A stretch of 64,000 nt of DNA from Hyphomicrobiales bacterium (GTDB lineage: Bacteria > Pseudomonadota > Alphaproteobacteria > Rhizobiales > Rhizobiaceae), in NCBI GenBank assembly GCA_900471605.1, contig UCEY01000065.1, positions 70,417-134,416 of the forward strand. Direction: 5' to 3'. Under the pieces are notes generated by a model. It ran no database searches. It worked only from the letters and a program-made list of their open reading frames with translations, and was not told the DNA's origin. The translations under genes and the position numbers were made by a program. Below are positions 15,125-25,566 of the stretch, piece after piece. Each line of letters opens with the position of its first letter. Positions within the stretch are counted from its first letter, which is position 1.

Positions 15125-17356
15125 ATGGACAATCGCAATCGCAGACTTGACCTCGTGCTTGCCGTCGGCGCGGCGGCCATGGTCCTGTTGCCGTGGTACC
15201 GGATCGAGAAGGGTTTCCTGTCGTTCTCCTGGCTGGGGGACTTCCCGGGGGCGGTTTCGGCCGCTCCCGGGATGCTGCAGATCTTCATGCATGGCCGCGT
15301 CTGGCTGCTTGCCGCCTTGCTGGCACTTCTCGGCGCGCTCGCGTCGCGCTTCGTGGCAGACCCCATGCGGCGCGGCGCGCTTCTCGCCTGGTCGGGCGGC
15401 TTCGGCGTCGTCTTTCTGGCGCTCCAGGGACTTGCGATCGGCAGCACCGGCTGGACCTGGACAATCAGTGAAACGCTGTTCGGCGCGCTTGCCGACGGCC
15501 AGCCTTCGATGGGTGCCGGCGCCGTCCTCACCTCCGCGGTCTTCGTTCTCCTGTTTTCCTTCGGCCTTGCCGAAAGGGGCGTGATGCGCGGCGATGCGTT
15601 TGTCGTCTCCACCATCTCGGTGCTGATCTTCCTGGTCGCGGTCTTCGTCTTTTATCCGATCGGCAGCATGTTCATCGGCGCCTTCCAGGATTTCGACGGT
15701 TCGGTGAACTTCGACGGCTTTACCCGCAACATTCTCGACACCTCGATCTGGAGCCTCGATTGCGTCATCGGGGGTGCGCGATGCGGGGTTGCCTGGCGCA
15801 CGCTTTTCCTGGCGATCATGACGGCTGCGGGCTCTACCCTGCTCGGCCTCGCCTTCGCGCTGGTTGCGACGCGCACCCACTTTCCCTTCAAGAAGGGCCT
15901 GCGGCTGCTGACCGTGCTGCCGATCATCACGCCGCCCTTCGTCATCGGCCTTGCCCTGACGCTTCTGTTCGGCCGCGCCGGCGTCGTCACCCAAGGCCTG
16001 TCCTCGGTCTTCGGCGTCGAGCCGAGCCGCTGGCTCTATGGCCTCACCGGTATCTGGATCGCCCAGGTCCTGTCCTTCACGCCGATTTCCTTCCTGGTGC
16101 TGATCGGCGTCGTCGAAGGCGTGAGCCCCTCGATGGAGGAGGCTTCGCAGACATTGCGCGCAAATCGCTGGCGCACCTTCTGGCGCGTTTCCCTGCCGCT
16201 GATGAAGCCCGGCCTCGCCAACGCCTTCCTGATCGGGTTCATCGAAAGCATGGCGGATTTCGGCAACCCGCTCGTTCTCGGCGGCAGCCACGGCGTGCTG
16301 TCCACGGAAATCTTCTTTGCCGTCGTCGGCTCGCAGAACGATCCGGCCCGCGCCGCGGTGCTCGCGATGATCCTGCTCTGCTTCACGCTGTCTGCCTTCC
16401 TCGCCCAGCGCCTCTGGCTCTCGGGCAAGAATTTCGCGACCGTCACCGGCAAGGGCGATAGCGGCGCCCATATCGCGCTGCCCCGTCCGCTGTCGATCGC
16501 CGTCCATGCGATCGTCATCCCCTGGATGATCTTCACGCTCGTCGTCTACGGCATGATCATCTTCGGCGGCTTCGTGAAGACCTGGGGTCTCGACAACACG
16601 CTGACGCTTGCCCACTACGCCAAGGCTTTTTCCGTCACCATCCGCGATGGTTCGCTCGTCTGGACCGGTGTTGCATGGAACTCGTTCTGGACGACCATGG
16701 AGATCGCGCTGATCTCGGCGCCGCTGACCGCGGCCGTCGGACTTGCGACCGCTTATGTGATCGTGCGGCAGAAATTCGCCGGCCGCGAACTTTTCGAATT
16801 CGCGCTGATGATGAGTTTTGCCATTCCCGGCACCGTCATCGGCATCAGCTACATCATGGCCTTCAACCTGCCGCCGCTCGAAATGACCGGCACGGCGTTG
16901 ATCCTCGTCGCCTGCTTCGTCTTCCGCAACATGCCGGTCGGCGTGCGCGGCGGGATCGCCGCCATGAGCCAGCTCGACAAGAGCCTCGACGAGGCTTCGA
17001 TGACGCTCGGGGCGACCAGCTTCCGCACCATCCGCAAGGTCATCCTGCCGCTCCTGAGGCCGGCGATCACCGCGGCACTCGTCTATTCCTTCGTGCGCGC
17101 CATCACCTCGATCAGCGCCGTCGTCTTCCTGGTCAGCGCGCAATACAACATGGCGACATCCTATATCGTCGGTCTGGTGGAGAACGGGGAATACGGCGTG
17201 GCGATCGCCTATTCCTCGATGCTGATCGTGGTGATGATCGCCGTCATCGCCGGTTTCCAGCTGGTCGTCGGTGAACGGCGGCTCAGGCGCGAGAACCGGA
17301 TCTCCGCCTCGCGCGCCCGCGTTCCGACCTCCCTGCAGCAGGAGAAAATCGCATGA
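15125..17356 (+). CDS. Two-in-one ABC permease (AfuB/FbpB-like)
   Basis: The protein has 743 residues. An N-terminal region of about 190 residues contains several membrane spans not needed for the transport core. Two binding-protein-dependent permease domains follow, at about 200-440 and 500-725. Each carries an EAA-type cytoplasmic loop (EEASQTLRANRWRTFWRVSL and DEASMTLGATSFRTIRKVIL). Both half-channels are thus in one chain, as in AfuB/FbpB, so no second permease gene is required. An 81-base gap separates it from the binding-protein gene, and it overlaps the ATPase gene by four bases. Confidence 0.85.
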   Translation: MDNRNRRLDLVLAVGAAAMVLLPWYRIEKGFLSFSWLGDFPGAVSAAPGMLQIFMHGRVWLLAALLALLGALASRFVADPMRRGALLAWSGGFGVVFLALQGLAIGSTGWTWTISETLFGALADGQPSMGAGAVLTSAVFVLLFSFGLAERGVMRGDAFVVSTISVLIFLVAVFVFYPIGSMFIGAFQDFDGSVNFDGFTRNILDTSIWSLDCVIGGARCGVAWRTLFLAIMTAAGSTLLGLAFALVATRTHFPFKKGLRLLTVLPIITPPFVIGLALTLLFGRAGVVTQGLSSVFGVEPSRWLYGLTGIWIAQVLSFTPISFLVLIGVVEGVSPSMEEASQTLRANRWRTFWRVSLPLMKPGLANAFLIGFIESMADFGNPLVLGGSHGVLSTEIFFAVVGSQNDPARAAVLAMILLCFTLSAFLAQRLWLSGKNFATVTGKGDSGAHIALPRPLSIAVHAIVIPWMIFTLVVYGMIIFGGFVKTWGLDNTLTLAHYAKAFSVTIRDGSLVWTGVAWNSFWTTMEIALISAPLTAAVGLATAYVIVRQKFAGRELFEFALMMSFAIPGTVIGISYIMAFNLPPLEMTGTALILVACFVFRNMPVGVRGGIAAMSQLDKSLDEASMTLGATSFRTIRKVILPLLRPAITAALVYSFVRAITSISAVVFLVSAQYNMATSYIVGLVENGEYGVAIAYSSMLIVVMIAVIAGFQLVVGERRLRRENRISASRARVPTSLQQEKIA

Positions 17357-18414
17357 ACCCCGCCCAGGCCGGATCCGTCGTCTTCCAGAACGTTCGCAAG
17401 ACCTTTGGCGCCTTTACCGCCATTCACGACCTGTCGCTGACCGTCGAGCCGGGCACGCTGGTGACATTGCTCGGCCCCTCCGGCTGCGGCAAGACCACGA
17501 CGCTGCGCATGCTCGCCGGCCTCGAACATCCGAGTTCCGGCCGCATCCTGATCGGCGGCAAGGACGTCACCATGCTGCCGGCCAATGAGCGGGACGTCTC
17601 GATGGTCTTCCAGTCCTACGCGCTTTTTCCGCACATGAATTCGCTCGACAACGTCGCCTACGGGCTGGAATCGTCCGGGCTGAGCAAGAAGGAAGCGCGT
17701 CAGAAGGCCGAGCATGGCCTCGAGCTCGTCGGCCTCGCGGGCATGGGACGCCGTCTTCCGGCCGAACTTTCCGGCGGTCAGCAGCAGCGCGTCGCGGTGG
17801 CCCGAGCGCTGGTCCTCGAACCCCAGGTCCTGCTGCTCGACGAGCCGCTGTCCAATCTCGACGCCCGGCTGCGGCGCCGTGTGCGCACCGAAATCCGCGA
17901 GCTCCAGCAGCGCCTGCAGTTCACCGCCGTCTACGTGACCCATGACCAGGACGAGGCGCTGGCGGTTTCCGACAAGATCGTCGTCATGAAGGATGGCGGC
18001 ATCGCCCAGGAAGGCAGCCCGCGCGACCTCTACGAGGCACCGGCCTCCTCCTTCATCGCCGACTTCATCGGCGAGGCGAATGTCGTGCCCTGCGAGATCA
18101 TCGACATCTCGGGCACGCAGGCGACCGTCGGCATCGAGGGCCTGAGGCATGTCGTGCCGGCGCGCGGCGCAAGGCCCGGCCGCGGCAAGCTTGCGGTGAG
18201 GCCAAACGCGATTACCGTCGAACCCGCCGAAAACGCTGCTTTTTCGGGGAGGATCAGGCACGCCGCCTATCTCGGCGATCATATCGAATACGAGGCGGAA
18301 ACGAGCGGCGGGACCTTGTATATCGTAGACCCGTCGGTCGACCGCCCCCTTCCCCCCGGCACGCAGGTCGCCATCGGCCTCAAGAACCGGGGCATCGCCA
18401 TCATCGCGGAATGA
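17353..18414 (+). CDS. ABC importer ATPase, FbpC/AfuC/PotA-like
   Basis: The protein has 353 residues. It has Walker A GPSGCGKTT near residue 40, signature LSGGQQQR, Walker B LLLDEPLSNLDARLR, and the switch histidine in VTHDQDEA. The C-terminal 110 residues form a TOBE regulatory domain. The start overlaps the permease stop (ATGA), and its own stop overlaps the start of the phosphatase gene, so the four genes are one transcription unit. It energises the AfuA-like importer. The substrate is unresolved, as described for the binding protein. Confidence 0.88.
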   Translation: MNPAQAGSVVFQNVRKTFGAFTAIHDLSLTVEPGTLVTLLGPSGCGKTTTLRMLAGLEHPSSGRILIGGKDVTMLPANERDVSMVFQSYALFPHMNSLDNVAYGLESSGLSKKEARQKAEHGLELVGLAGMGRRLPAELSGGQQQRVAVARALVLEPQVLLLDEPLSNLDARLRRRVRTEIRELQQRLQFTAVYVTHDQDEALAVSDKIVVMKDGGIAQEGSPRDLYEAPASSFIADFIGEANVVPCEIIDISGTQATVGIEGLRHVVPARGARPGRGKLAVRPNAITVEPAENAAFSGRIRHAAYLGDHIEYEAETSGGTLYIVDPSVDRPLPPGTQVAIGLKNRGIAIIAE

Positions 18415-19265
18415 CCGATCCGCAGACAGGGATATATTTCTTCATGAACGACAACGAGCAGCAAATCAGGGATCGCCACGCGCTTGCCGAAAAGATCGCG
18501 CGGGAGGCCGGGAAGGTCGCGTTCGACTATTTCAGCCGGCGGGAGACGTTGATCATCGAAACCAAGGGCGATCCGCAGGATGTCGTCTCGATCGCCGACC
18601 GGGAAGTGGAGAACCTGATCCGCGACCGCGTGTCCGAAACATTCCCCGACGACGGGTTCCTCGGCGAGGAATACGGGCTTGCCGAGGGCAGTTCCGGTTA
18701 TACCTGGGTCGTCGACCCGATCGACGGCACCAGCCCCTTTGTCAGCGGCATGCCGAACTGGTGCGTCTCGATCGCCGTCCTCCACGACAAGAAGCCGGTC
18801 GTCGGTGTCATCCACGTGCCCTGCCATGACGAGATCTATTCGGCGGCGGCGGGACGGGGCGCGACGCTGAACGGCAGGCGGCTTTCTCTCGATGCGAAGA
18901 AGACGATCCGCAACGGGCTGACCGGCATCGGCGCCAACCACCATGTCACGCCGGCGGCCGTCGCCAAGATCGTCGGCGACCTCCTGGAAGGCGGCGGCAA
19001 TTTCGTCCGGCTGGGTTCCGGTGCGCTGATGCTCGCTTACGTCGCCGCCGGCCGGCTGGTCGGTTACTACGAGCCCTATATGCACGCCTGGGACTGCCTC
19101 GGCGGCTATTGCATCGTCGAGGAGGCGGGCGGCTGGTTCCTGCCCTTCCCCACGGAAGGCGGGCGGCTCACCAGGGGCGCGCCGGTGCTGGCCGCCGGCC
19201 CGGGCGCAGTCGGCGACCTCAAACGCATCGCCGGTGTCAACGGAGGAGATTCGGCGGCGGCATAG
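18411..19265 (+). CDS. Inositol-monophosphatase-family phosphatase
   Basis: The protein has 284 residues. All the metal-site motifs of the IMPase/FBPase fold are present: GEE at 85-87, DPIDGT at 102-107 and WD at 227-228 followed by GG. The family removes phosphate from inositol, histidinol, sugar or nucleotide monophosphates with magnesium. The ATG at 18411 overlaps the importer ATPase stop. A second ATG at 18444 would give 273 residues and is possible. Its place inside an importer operon next to iol genes suggests it dephosphorylates the imported compound. It has no signal peptide, so it acts in the cytoplasm. Confidence 0.85.
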   Translation: MTDPQTGIYFFMNDNEQQIRDRHALAEKIAREAGKVAFDYFSRRETLIIETKGDPQDVVSIADREVENLIRDRVSETFPDDGFLGEEYGLAEGSSGYTWVVDPIDGTSPFVSGMPNWCVSIAVLHDKKPVVGVIHVPCHDEIYSAAAGRGATLNGRRLSLDAKKTIRNGLTGIGANHHVTPAAVAKIVGDLLEGGGNFVRLGSGALMLAYVAAGRLVGYYEPYMHAWDCLGGYCIVEEAGGWFLPFPTEGGRLTRGAPVLAAGPGAVGDLKRIAGVNGGDSAAA

Positions 19266-19278
19266 CCGCTGCATGCGC

Positions 19279-19304
19279 GCGGCCCGAATTGCTGTTCGGG
19301 CCGC
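19279..19304 (+). terminator. GC-rich hairpin between phosphatase gene and ugpB
   Basis: GCGGCCCGAA and TTCGGGCCGC form a perfect 10-bp stem with a 6-base loop. The following sequence is GTGAAAAGG, not a T-run. It may be a weak terminator or a 3'-end-protecting hairpin separating the importer genes from ugpB. Confidence 0.5.
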
Positions 19305-19360
19305 GTGAAAAGGTCCTGCAAGGGCCCTGTTCGGTTCATGGGAAAGGGAGGAAAACATCC

Positions 19361-20665
19361 ATGAAGATCGTTCTTACTTCGGCAATTGCCGCAACCACAT
19401 CACTGCTGATGGCGTCGAGCGCCATGGCAGTCACCGAGATCCAATGGTGGCACGCCATGACCGGCGCCAATAACGAGGTCGTCGAGCAGCTTGCCAAGGA
19501 ATTCAACGACAACCAGAAGGACTACAAGATCGTCCCGGTCTTCAAGGGCAGCTATCCGGAAACGCTGAATGCGGGCATCGCCGCGTTCCGCGCCAAGCAG
19601 CCGCCGGCGATCATCCAGGTCTTCGACGCAGGCAGCGGCGTGATGATGGGTGCCCAGGGCGCCATCGTTCCGGTCGCCGACGTGCTGACCAAGGGCGGCT
19701 ACAAGTTCGACAAGTCGCAATACCTGCCCGGCATCGTCGCCTATTATTCGAAGCCGGACGGCACCATGCTGTCCTTCCCCTACAATTCCTCGTCGCCGAT
19801 CCTCTATTACAACAAGGACATCTTCCAGAAGGCCGGCCTCGATGCCGCCAAGCCGCCGAAGACCTGGCCTGAAGTGTTCGAGGCCGCCAAGAAGATCAAG
19901 ACCAGCGGCGCTGCCCCCTGCGGCATGACCTCGACCTGGCTCACCTGGATCCAGACCGAAAACCTCGCCGCCTGGAACAACGTCTCCTATGGCAGCAACC
20001 AAAACGGCCTCGCCGGCGTCGACGTGAAGCTCGCCTTCAATTCCGACTTCTTCGTCAAGCACTTCCAGTCGATCGCCGACCTCGCCAAGGACGGCACGTT
20101 CCGTTACGGCGGCCGCACGTCGGAAGCCAAGCAGCTTTTCACCTCGGGTGAATGCGGGATCATGACGGAATCCTCGGGTGGTCTTGGCGACATCATCAAG
20201 ACCGGCATGAACTACGGCATCGGCCAGCTTCCCTATTACGAGGGCGCCGGCCGGCCGCAGAACACCATTCCGGGCGGCGCCAGCCTCTGGGTCTTCGCCG
20301 GCAAGAGCGACGCGGAATACAAGGGCACCGCGGAATTCTTCAACTTCCTGTCGCAGACCAAGATCCAGGCCCGCCTGCACCAGGTTTCCGGCTACATGCC
20401 GGTGACGATGGTCGCCTATGAGGAAACCAAGAAGTCCGGCTTCTACGACAAGAACCCCGGCCGCGAAACGCCGCTCCTGCAGATGATGGGCAAGGCGCCG
20501 ACCGAAAACTCCAAGGGCGTGCGTCTCGTCAACCTGCCGCAGGTGCGCGACATCATGAACGAGGAGTTCGAGGCCATGCTCGCCGGCAAGCAGGACGCCA
20601 AGACCGCCCTCAACAAGGCCGTCGAACGCGGCAACGCCGCGATCCAGCAGGCTATCGGCAAATAA
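19361..20665 (+). CDS. ugpB: sn-Glycerol-3-phosphate binding protein UgpB
   Basis: The protein has 434 residues, very close to the usual UgpB length. The ATG at 19361 follows AAAGGGAGGA; the open frame continues upstream but has no signal peptide there. Residues 1-23 form a Sec signal peptide (AMA|VTE). The mature start TEIQWWHAM and YNSSSPILYYNKD are typical UgpB segments that line the glycerophosphate site. It captures sn-glycerol-3-phosphate and glycerophosphodiesters in the periplasm for UgpAEC. It sits 95 bases after the phosphatase gene and may share the LacI-controlled promoter. Confidence 0.92.
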   Translation: MKIVLTSAIAATTSLLMASSAMAVTEIQWWHAMTGANNEVVEQLAKEFNDNQKDYKIVPVFKGSYPETLNAGIAAFRAKQPPAIIQVFDAGSGVMMGAQGAIVPVADVLTKGGYKFDKSQYLPGIVAYYSKPDGTMLSFPYNSSSPILYYNKDIFQKAGLDAAKPPKTWPEVFEAAKKIKTSGAAPCGMTSTWLTWIQTENLAAWNNVSYGSNQNGLAGVDVKLAFNSDFFVKHFQSIADLAKDGTFRYGGRTSEAKQLFTSGECGIMTESSGGLGDIIKTGMNYGIGQLPYYEGAGRPQNTIPGGASLWVFAGKSDAEYKGTAEFFNFLSQTKIQARLHQVSGYMPVTMVAYEETKKSGFYDKNPGRETPLLQMMGKAPTENSKGVRLVNLPQVRDIMNEEFEAMLAGKQDAKTALNKAVERGNAAIQQAIGK

Positions 20666-20676
20666 GCATCAAATGC

Positions 20677-20703
20677 CCGCCCGCGTCTCCTCGACGCGGG
20701 CGG
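20677..20703 (+). other. Stable hairpin between ugpB and ugpA
   Basis: CCGCCCGCGTC and GACGCGGGCGG form a perfect 11-bp stem with a 5-base loop. It lies 11 bases after the ugpB stop, inside the operon. Such hairpins often stabilise the upstream message so that the binding protein is made in excess of the permease. That role here is inference. Confidence 0.55.
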
Positions 20704-20733
20704 CACCGTTCGCATCCCAACGGAGCCCGCCCC

Positions 20734-21615
20734 GTGCAAAGCGTCGTCTTCCCGAACAAGATCCTGCCCTACTTCCTGGTCGCGCCCCAGATCATCCTGA
20801 CGATCATTTTCTTCTTCTGGCCTGCAAGCCAGGCGCTCTATCAGTCGGCCATGCGGGAAGATCCGTTCGGCCTCCAGAGCAATTTCGTCGGGCTTGCCAA
20901 TTTCCGGCTGATCCTGTCGGACGAGAACTATCTGCATGCGCTGCAGGTGACGATCGTCTTCAGCGTCGCGACCGCCCTGCTATCCATGGGCCTGGCGCTG
21001 CTTTTGGCAACGGCGGCGGATCTCGTGGTGCGCGGCAAGGGTTTCTACCGAACCCTGATGATCATTCCCTATGCGGTGGCGCCGGCCGTCGCCGGCATGT
21101 TGTGGCTTTTCATGTTCAATCCCGCCATGGGGACCCTGGCCTATATCCTGCGCCGAAACGGCATCGCCTGGGATCCGCTGCTCGACGGCAGCCAGGCCAT
21201 GACGCTGGTGGTGGTTGCCGCGGCCTGGAAGCAGATCAGCTACAATTTCCTGTTCTTCGTCGCCGGCCTGCAGGCGATCCCCAAATCGCTACTGGAAGCC
21301 GCCGCAATCGATGGCGCCCGCGGCAGCCGCCGCTTCTGGACGATCGTCTTCCCGCTTCTGGCGCCGACGACCTTCTTCCTGCTGGTCGTCAACACTGTCT
21401 ACGCGTTCTTCGACACGTTCGGCATCATCCACTCCGTGACCGGCGGCGGCCCCGCCAAGGCGACCGAGACGCTCGTCTACAAGGTCTATAACGACGGTTT
21501 CGTGAACCTGAACCTCGGCTCGTCGGCAGCGCAATCCGTGGTGCTGATGGTCATCGTCATCGCGCTCACCGCTTTCCAGTTCCGCTTCGTCGAGCGGCGC
21601 GTGCACTATGGTTGA
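20734..21615 (+). CDS. ugpA: Glycerol-3-phosphate importer permease UgpA
   Basis: The protein has 293 residues with a GTG start preceded by GGAG. Six membrane segments are visible, with the EAA loop EAAAIDGARGSRRFWTIVFP near residue 190 that docks to UgpC. GIIHSVTGGGPAKATETLVY near the end is typical of UgpA. With UgpE it forms the inner-membrane channel. It is spaced 68 bases from ugpB, with a strong hairpin in between, and nine bases from ugpE. Confidence 0.92.
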   Translation: MQSVVFPNKILPYFLVAPQIILTIIFFFWPASQALYQSAMREDPFGLQSNFVGLANFRLILSDENYLHALQVTIVFSVATALLSMGLALLLATAADLVVRGKGFYRTLMIIPYAVAPAVAGMLWLFMFNPAMGTLAYILRRNGIAWDPLLDGSQAMTLVVVAAAWKQISYNFLFFVAGLQAIPKSLLEAAAIDGARGSRRFWTIVFPLLAPTTFFLLVVNTVYAFFDTFGIIHSVTGGGPAKATETLVYKVYNDGFVNLNLGSSAAQSVVLMVIVIALTAFQFRFVERRVHYG

Positions 21616-21624
21616 GGTGATCCG

Positions 21625-22454
21625 ATGATCGAAAACCGCCCGCTCGCCACCCTCATGGCGCATCTGATGCTGATCCTTGGCATCGTCATCGTCGCCTTCC
21701 CGATATACTATACGTTCATCGCCTCGACGGCGACCTCGACCGCCATCATCCGTCCGCCGCTGTCGCTGCTGCCCGGCGGGCACATGATGGAAAACTACGG
21801 TGAATCCATTTCAGGCGGCGTCAGCCTCGAACGGCTGCTGTTCAACAGCTTCGTGGTGGCGATCGCGATTGCCGTCGGCAAGATCGTCATCTCCTTCCTG
21901 TCGGCCTTTGCGATCGTCTTTTTCCGCTTTCCCTTCCGGATGGGCTTCTTCTGGATGATCTTCATCACCCTGATGCTGCCGGTCGAAGTGCGCATCCTGC
22001 CCACCTACAAGGTGATCGTCGATCTCGGCCTGATCGATACCTATGCGGGCCTGACCCTGCCGCTGATGGCGTCGGCGACGGCCACCTTCCTCTTCCGGCA
22101 GTTCTTCCTGACGATCCCGGGCGAGATGGTCGAGGCCGCCCGTATCGACAATGCCGGGCCGTTCCGCTTCATGCGGGACATCCTGCTGCCGCTGTCGACG
22201 ACCAATATCGCGGCCCTCTTCGTCATCCTGTTCATCTACGGCTGGACGCAATACCTGTGGCCGCTGCTGGTCACCAATGACGCCAAGATGAACACGATCA
22301 TCATCGGCCTGCGCCGCATGGTGGATTTCGCCGACGCGTCGACCCCCTGGAACTACGTGATGGTCACCGCGATCCTGGCGATCATTCCCCCCGTCATCGT
22401 CGTGGTGCTGATGCAGCGCTGGTTCGTCAAAGGTTTGGTGGAGACCGAGAAATA

Positions 22455-22455
<1 letters not shown>
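21625..22455 (+). CDS. ugpE: Glycerol-3-phosphate importer permease UgpE
   Basis: The protein has 276 residues with six predicted membrane segments. The EAA loop EAARIDNAGPFRFMRDILLP is near residue 172, and IYGWTQYLWPLLVTND is characteristic of UgpE. It pairs with UgpA. The stop TAA shares its last base with the ATG of ugpC, so the two genes are translationally coupled. Confidence 0.92.
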
Positions 22456-23498
<1,043 letters not shown>

Positions 23499-23603
23499 AC
23501 GGGAGTGGCATGAACGCCATTCCCCGGCTGCCCGATCGTCGTTGCCTGGGCATTGCCGCAATGAGGGTCTTCAAGACAAAGACCGAGGCCGACCACGCCT
23601 GTC

Positions 23604-23619
23604 GGTGGCTCTCGCCACC
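23604..23619. terminator. Short hairpin between convergent ugpC and chemoreceptor genes
   Basis: GGTGGC-TCTC-GCCACC is a perfect 6-bp stem with a 4-base loop in the 145-base convergent gap. There is no T-run on either strand, so it is a weak candidate for a shared terminator. Confidence 0.3.
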
Positions 23620-23643
23620 TGATGCCGGATCGGCCCGGCGGGC

Positions 23644-25566
23644 TTAAAACTCCTGCCAGTCGTTGCTGACGGCTGCGGCAGCCGCGCCACCGGAGAAGGC
23701 GGTGGCGACCCTGCGGGCCAGATTGCGGGCCGGCGAGGCAGCCGGCGTATCGCGGCGGTCGGCAGGGCGCGGAGCGTAGCGTTGGCCGCTCAGCTTGAAC
23801 TGGGCCAGCAGCTGGTTGAGCGACGCGGCGTCACGAGCGAGACCGTGGCTTGCCGCGGTCGACTCCTCGACCATCGCCGAATTCTTCTGCGTGTCCTGGT
23901 CCATCTGGTTGACGGCGGTGTTGATCTGCTGAAGGCCGGAGGACTGTTCCTGTGCCGATTCAACGATGGCGTTGACGTGCCGGTTGATCTCCTGCACTTC
24001 CGCAACGATCGTCACCAGCGCCTGTCCCGTCTCGCCGACCAGCTGCACGCCGGCATTGACCTGCTCGTTCGACGTCGTGATCAGGGCTTTGATCTCCTTG
24101 GCGGCCTTGGCGGAGCGCTGGGCGAGTTCGCGGACTTCCTGGGCGACGACGGCAAAGCCCTTGCCGGCCTCACCCGCACGGGCGGCTTCGACGCCGGCGT
24201 TGAGCGCCAGAAGATTGGTCTGGAAGGCGATGTCGTCGATGACGCCGATAATGTTCGATATTTCGCCCGAGGACTTTTCGATCTGCTCCATGGCCTTGAC
24301 GGCGCGCTGCACGACCTCGCCGGAATTTTCGGCGCCGCTGCGGGTGCGGGCAACGAGGGCGCCGGCTTCCTGGGCGCGCTTGGTGGCGTCCTTGACCGTC
24401 GTGGTGATTTCCTCGAGGGCGGCGGCGGTCTCCTCGACCGACGCTGCCTGCTGCTCGGTGCGCTTGGCCAGATCGTCGGCGGCCGCCTTGATTTCGGACG
24501 AGCCGGCTTCGATGCTGCGGGCGTTCTCGGCCACCTGCTCCAGCGCCGTCTGCAGCTTGCTGGCCGAGGCGTTGAAATCGTTGCGGACGCCGTCCAGCGT
24601 CGCGGTGAAGGGCTTTTCGATGCGGTAGGACACGTTGCCGTCGGAGAGATGGCTCAGGGCCTCCGCCAGGTTGTCCACGGCGAACTTGATCTCGGATGCT
24701 TCCCGCGCCTTCTGCGCTTCGCGCTCTATGCGGTCGCGCTCGGACAGGCCGCGATTGTCTTCGGCTTCCTGTTCCAGACGGGCGCGCTCCAGTGCATTGT
24801 CGCGGAAGATGGCGACGGCCTTGGCCATCTCGCCGATTTCGTCCCTGCGGTCGAGACCGTCGATCGGAGCTTCCGTCTGGCTGGCGGCCAGCGAAGCCAT
24901 GCGCTCGCGCAAGCGGACCATCGGCGCGGTGATGCCCTTATGGGCGATCGTCATCGACAGGACGGCGGCGATCGCGATGCCGAAAAGCATGCCGCAGATC
25001 GCATAGGTGATCGTGCTGGAGACCGACTCGCTCAGCTTCTTGCCGCCGTTATTGAGGATTTCGGCCATGGCGCCGTTATTGGCGCCGAATTTCGGCGAGA
25101 GATCGACGATCGCCTGGTCAAGCTTTGTAGAGAGCGCGCGGACTTTTTCCTGGTCGCCGGCAGTGTGGGCCTTGAGAAGATCGTCGCCGATCGCCTTCAG
25201 CGCGTCGGCGCCGGCAAGCAGTTCGTCGATCGCAGACTTGCGGCTCGGCACCAGCGCGGGGATCTGGGTCAACCGGTCGCGGGCGCCGGCAAATTCCTTC
25301 GAAAACCGGCCCGACAGATCCTGGAAAGCCGAGCTTGCGGGATCCTGGGCAAGCGCCCGGCTCAGCCATGTCGTCGCGGTCCACATGCCGGCCGCGCCGC
25401 GGGGTCCGAAGGTCGCCGCATTGCTTTCCCTCTGCAGAAACCCGGAATAGGCCTCGTTGGCGGCACTGAACCTGCTGGTGACATACATCAGGCCTGCCAG
25501 CGAAATAACGGCAAGAATGGCGATCGCCATCAGGAATTTCGTTTTAATCTTTAAATTCTTGAGCAT
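23644..25566 (-). CDS. Methyl-accepting chemotaxis protein
   Basis: The protein has 640 residues. Membrane segment 1 is at about 11-31 and segment 2 at about 188-210, enclosing a 4-helix-type periplasmic sensor of some 155 residues. HAMP-like segments follow, then a long coiled-coil signalling region. The invariant hairpin tip is present (IIGVIDDIAFQTNLLALNAG and EAARAGEAGKGFAVVAQEVR). It signals ligand binding to CheA/CheW. The last five residues DWQEF resemble the tether at which CheR docks in some receptors. The start ATG at 25566 is chosen because it directly precedes the first membrane segment. The ligand is unknown. Confidence 0.92.
   Translation of the reverse strand: MLKNLKIKTKFLMAIAILAVISLAGLMYVTSRFSAANEAYSGFLQRESNAATFGPRGAAGMWTATTWLSRALAQDPASSAFQDLSGRFSKEFAGARDRLTQIPALVPSRKSAIDELLAGADALKAIGDDLLKAHTAGDQEKVRALSTKLDQAIVDLSPKFGANNGAMAEILNNGGKKLSESVSSTITYAICGMLFGIAIAAVLSMTIAHKGITAPMVRLRERMASLAASQTEAPIDGLDRRDEIGEMAKAVAIFRDNALERARLEQEAEDNRGLSERDRIEREAQKAREASEIKFAVDNLAEALSHLSDGNVSYRIEKPFTATLDGVRNDFNASASKLQTALEQVAENARSIEAGSSEIKAAADDLAKRTEQQAASVEETAAALEEITTTVKDATKRAQEAGALVARTRSGAENSGEVVQRAVKAMEQIEKSSGEISNIIGVIDDIAFQTNLLALNAGVEAARAGEAGKGFAVVAQEVRELAQRSAKAAKEIKALITTSNEQVNAGVQLVGETGQALVTIVAEVQEINRHVNAIVESAQEQSSGLQQINTAVNQMDQDTQKNSAMVEESTAASHGLARDAASLNQLLAQFKLSGQRYAPRPADRRDTPAASPARNLARRVATAFSGGAAAAAVSNDWQEF

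Noticed and set aside
14468..17143. Very long open frame (891 codons) on the minus strand
   Set aside because: It is antisense to the AfuA-like and permease genes, is Asp/Arg/Glu/Gly/His-rich and resembles no family. It is a high-GC shadow frame.
19305..19360. Pho box upstream of ugpB
   Set aside because: The segment CTGTTCGGTTCATG does not fit two CTGTCAT repeats with correct spacing.
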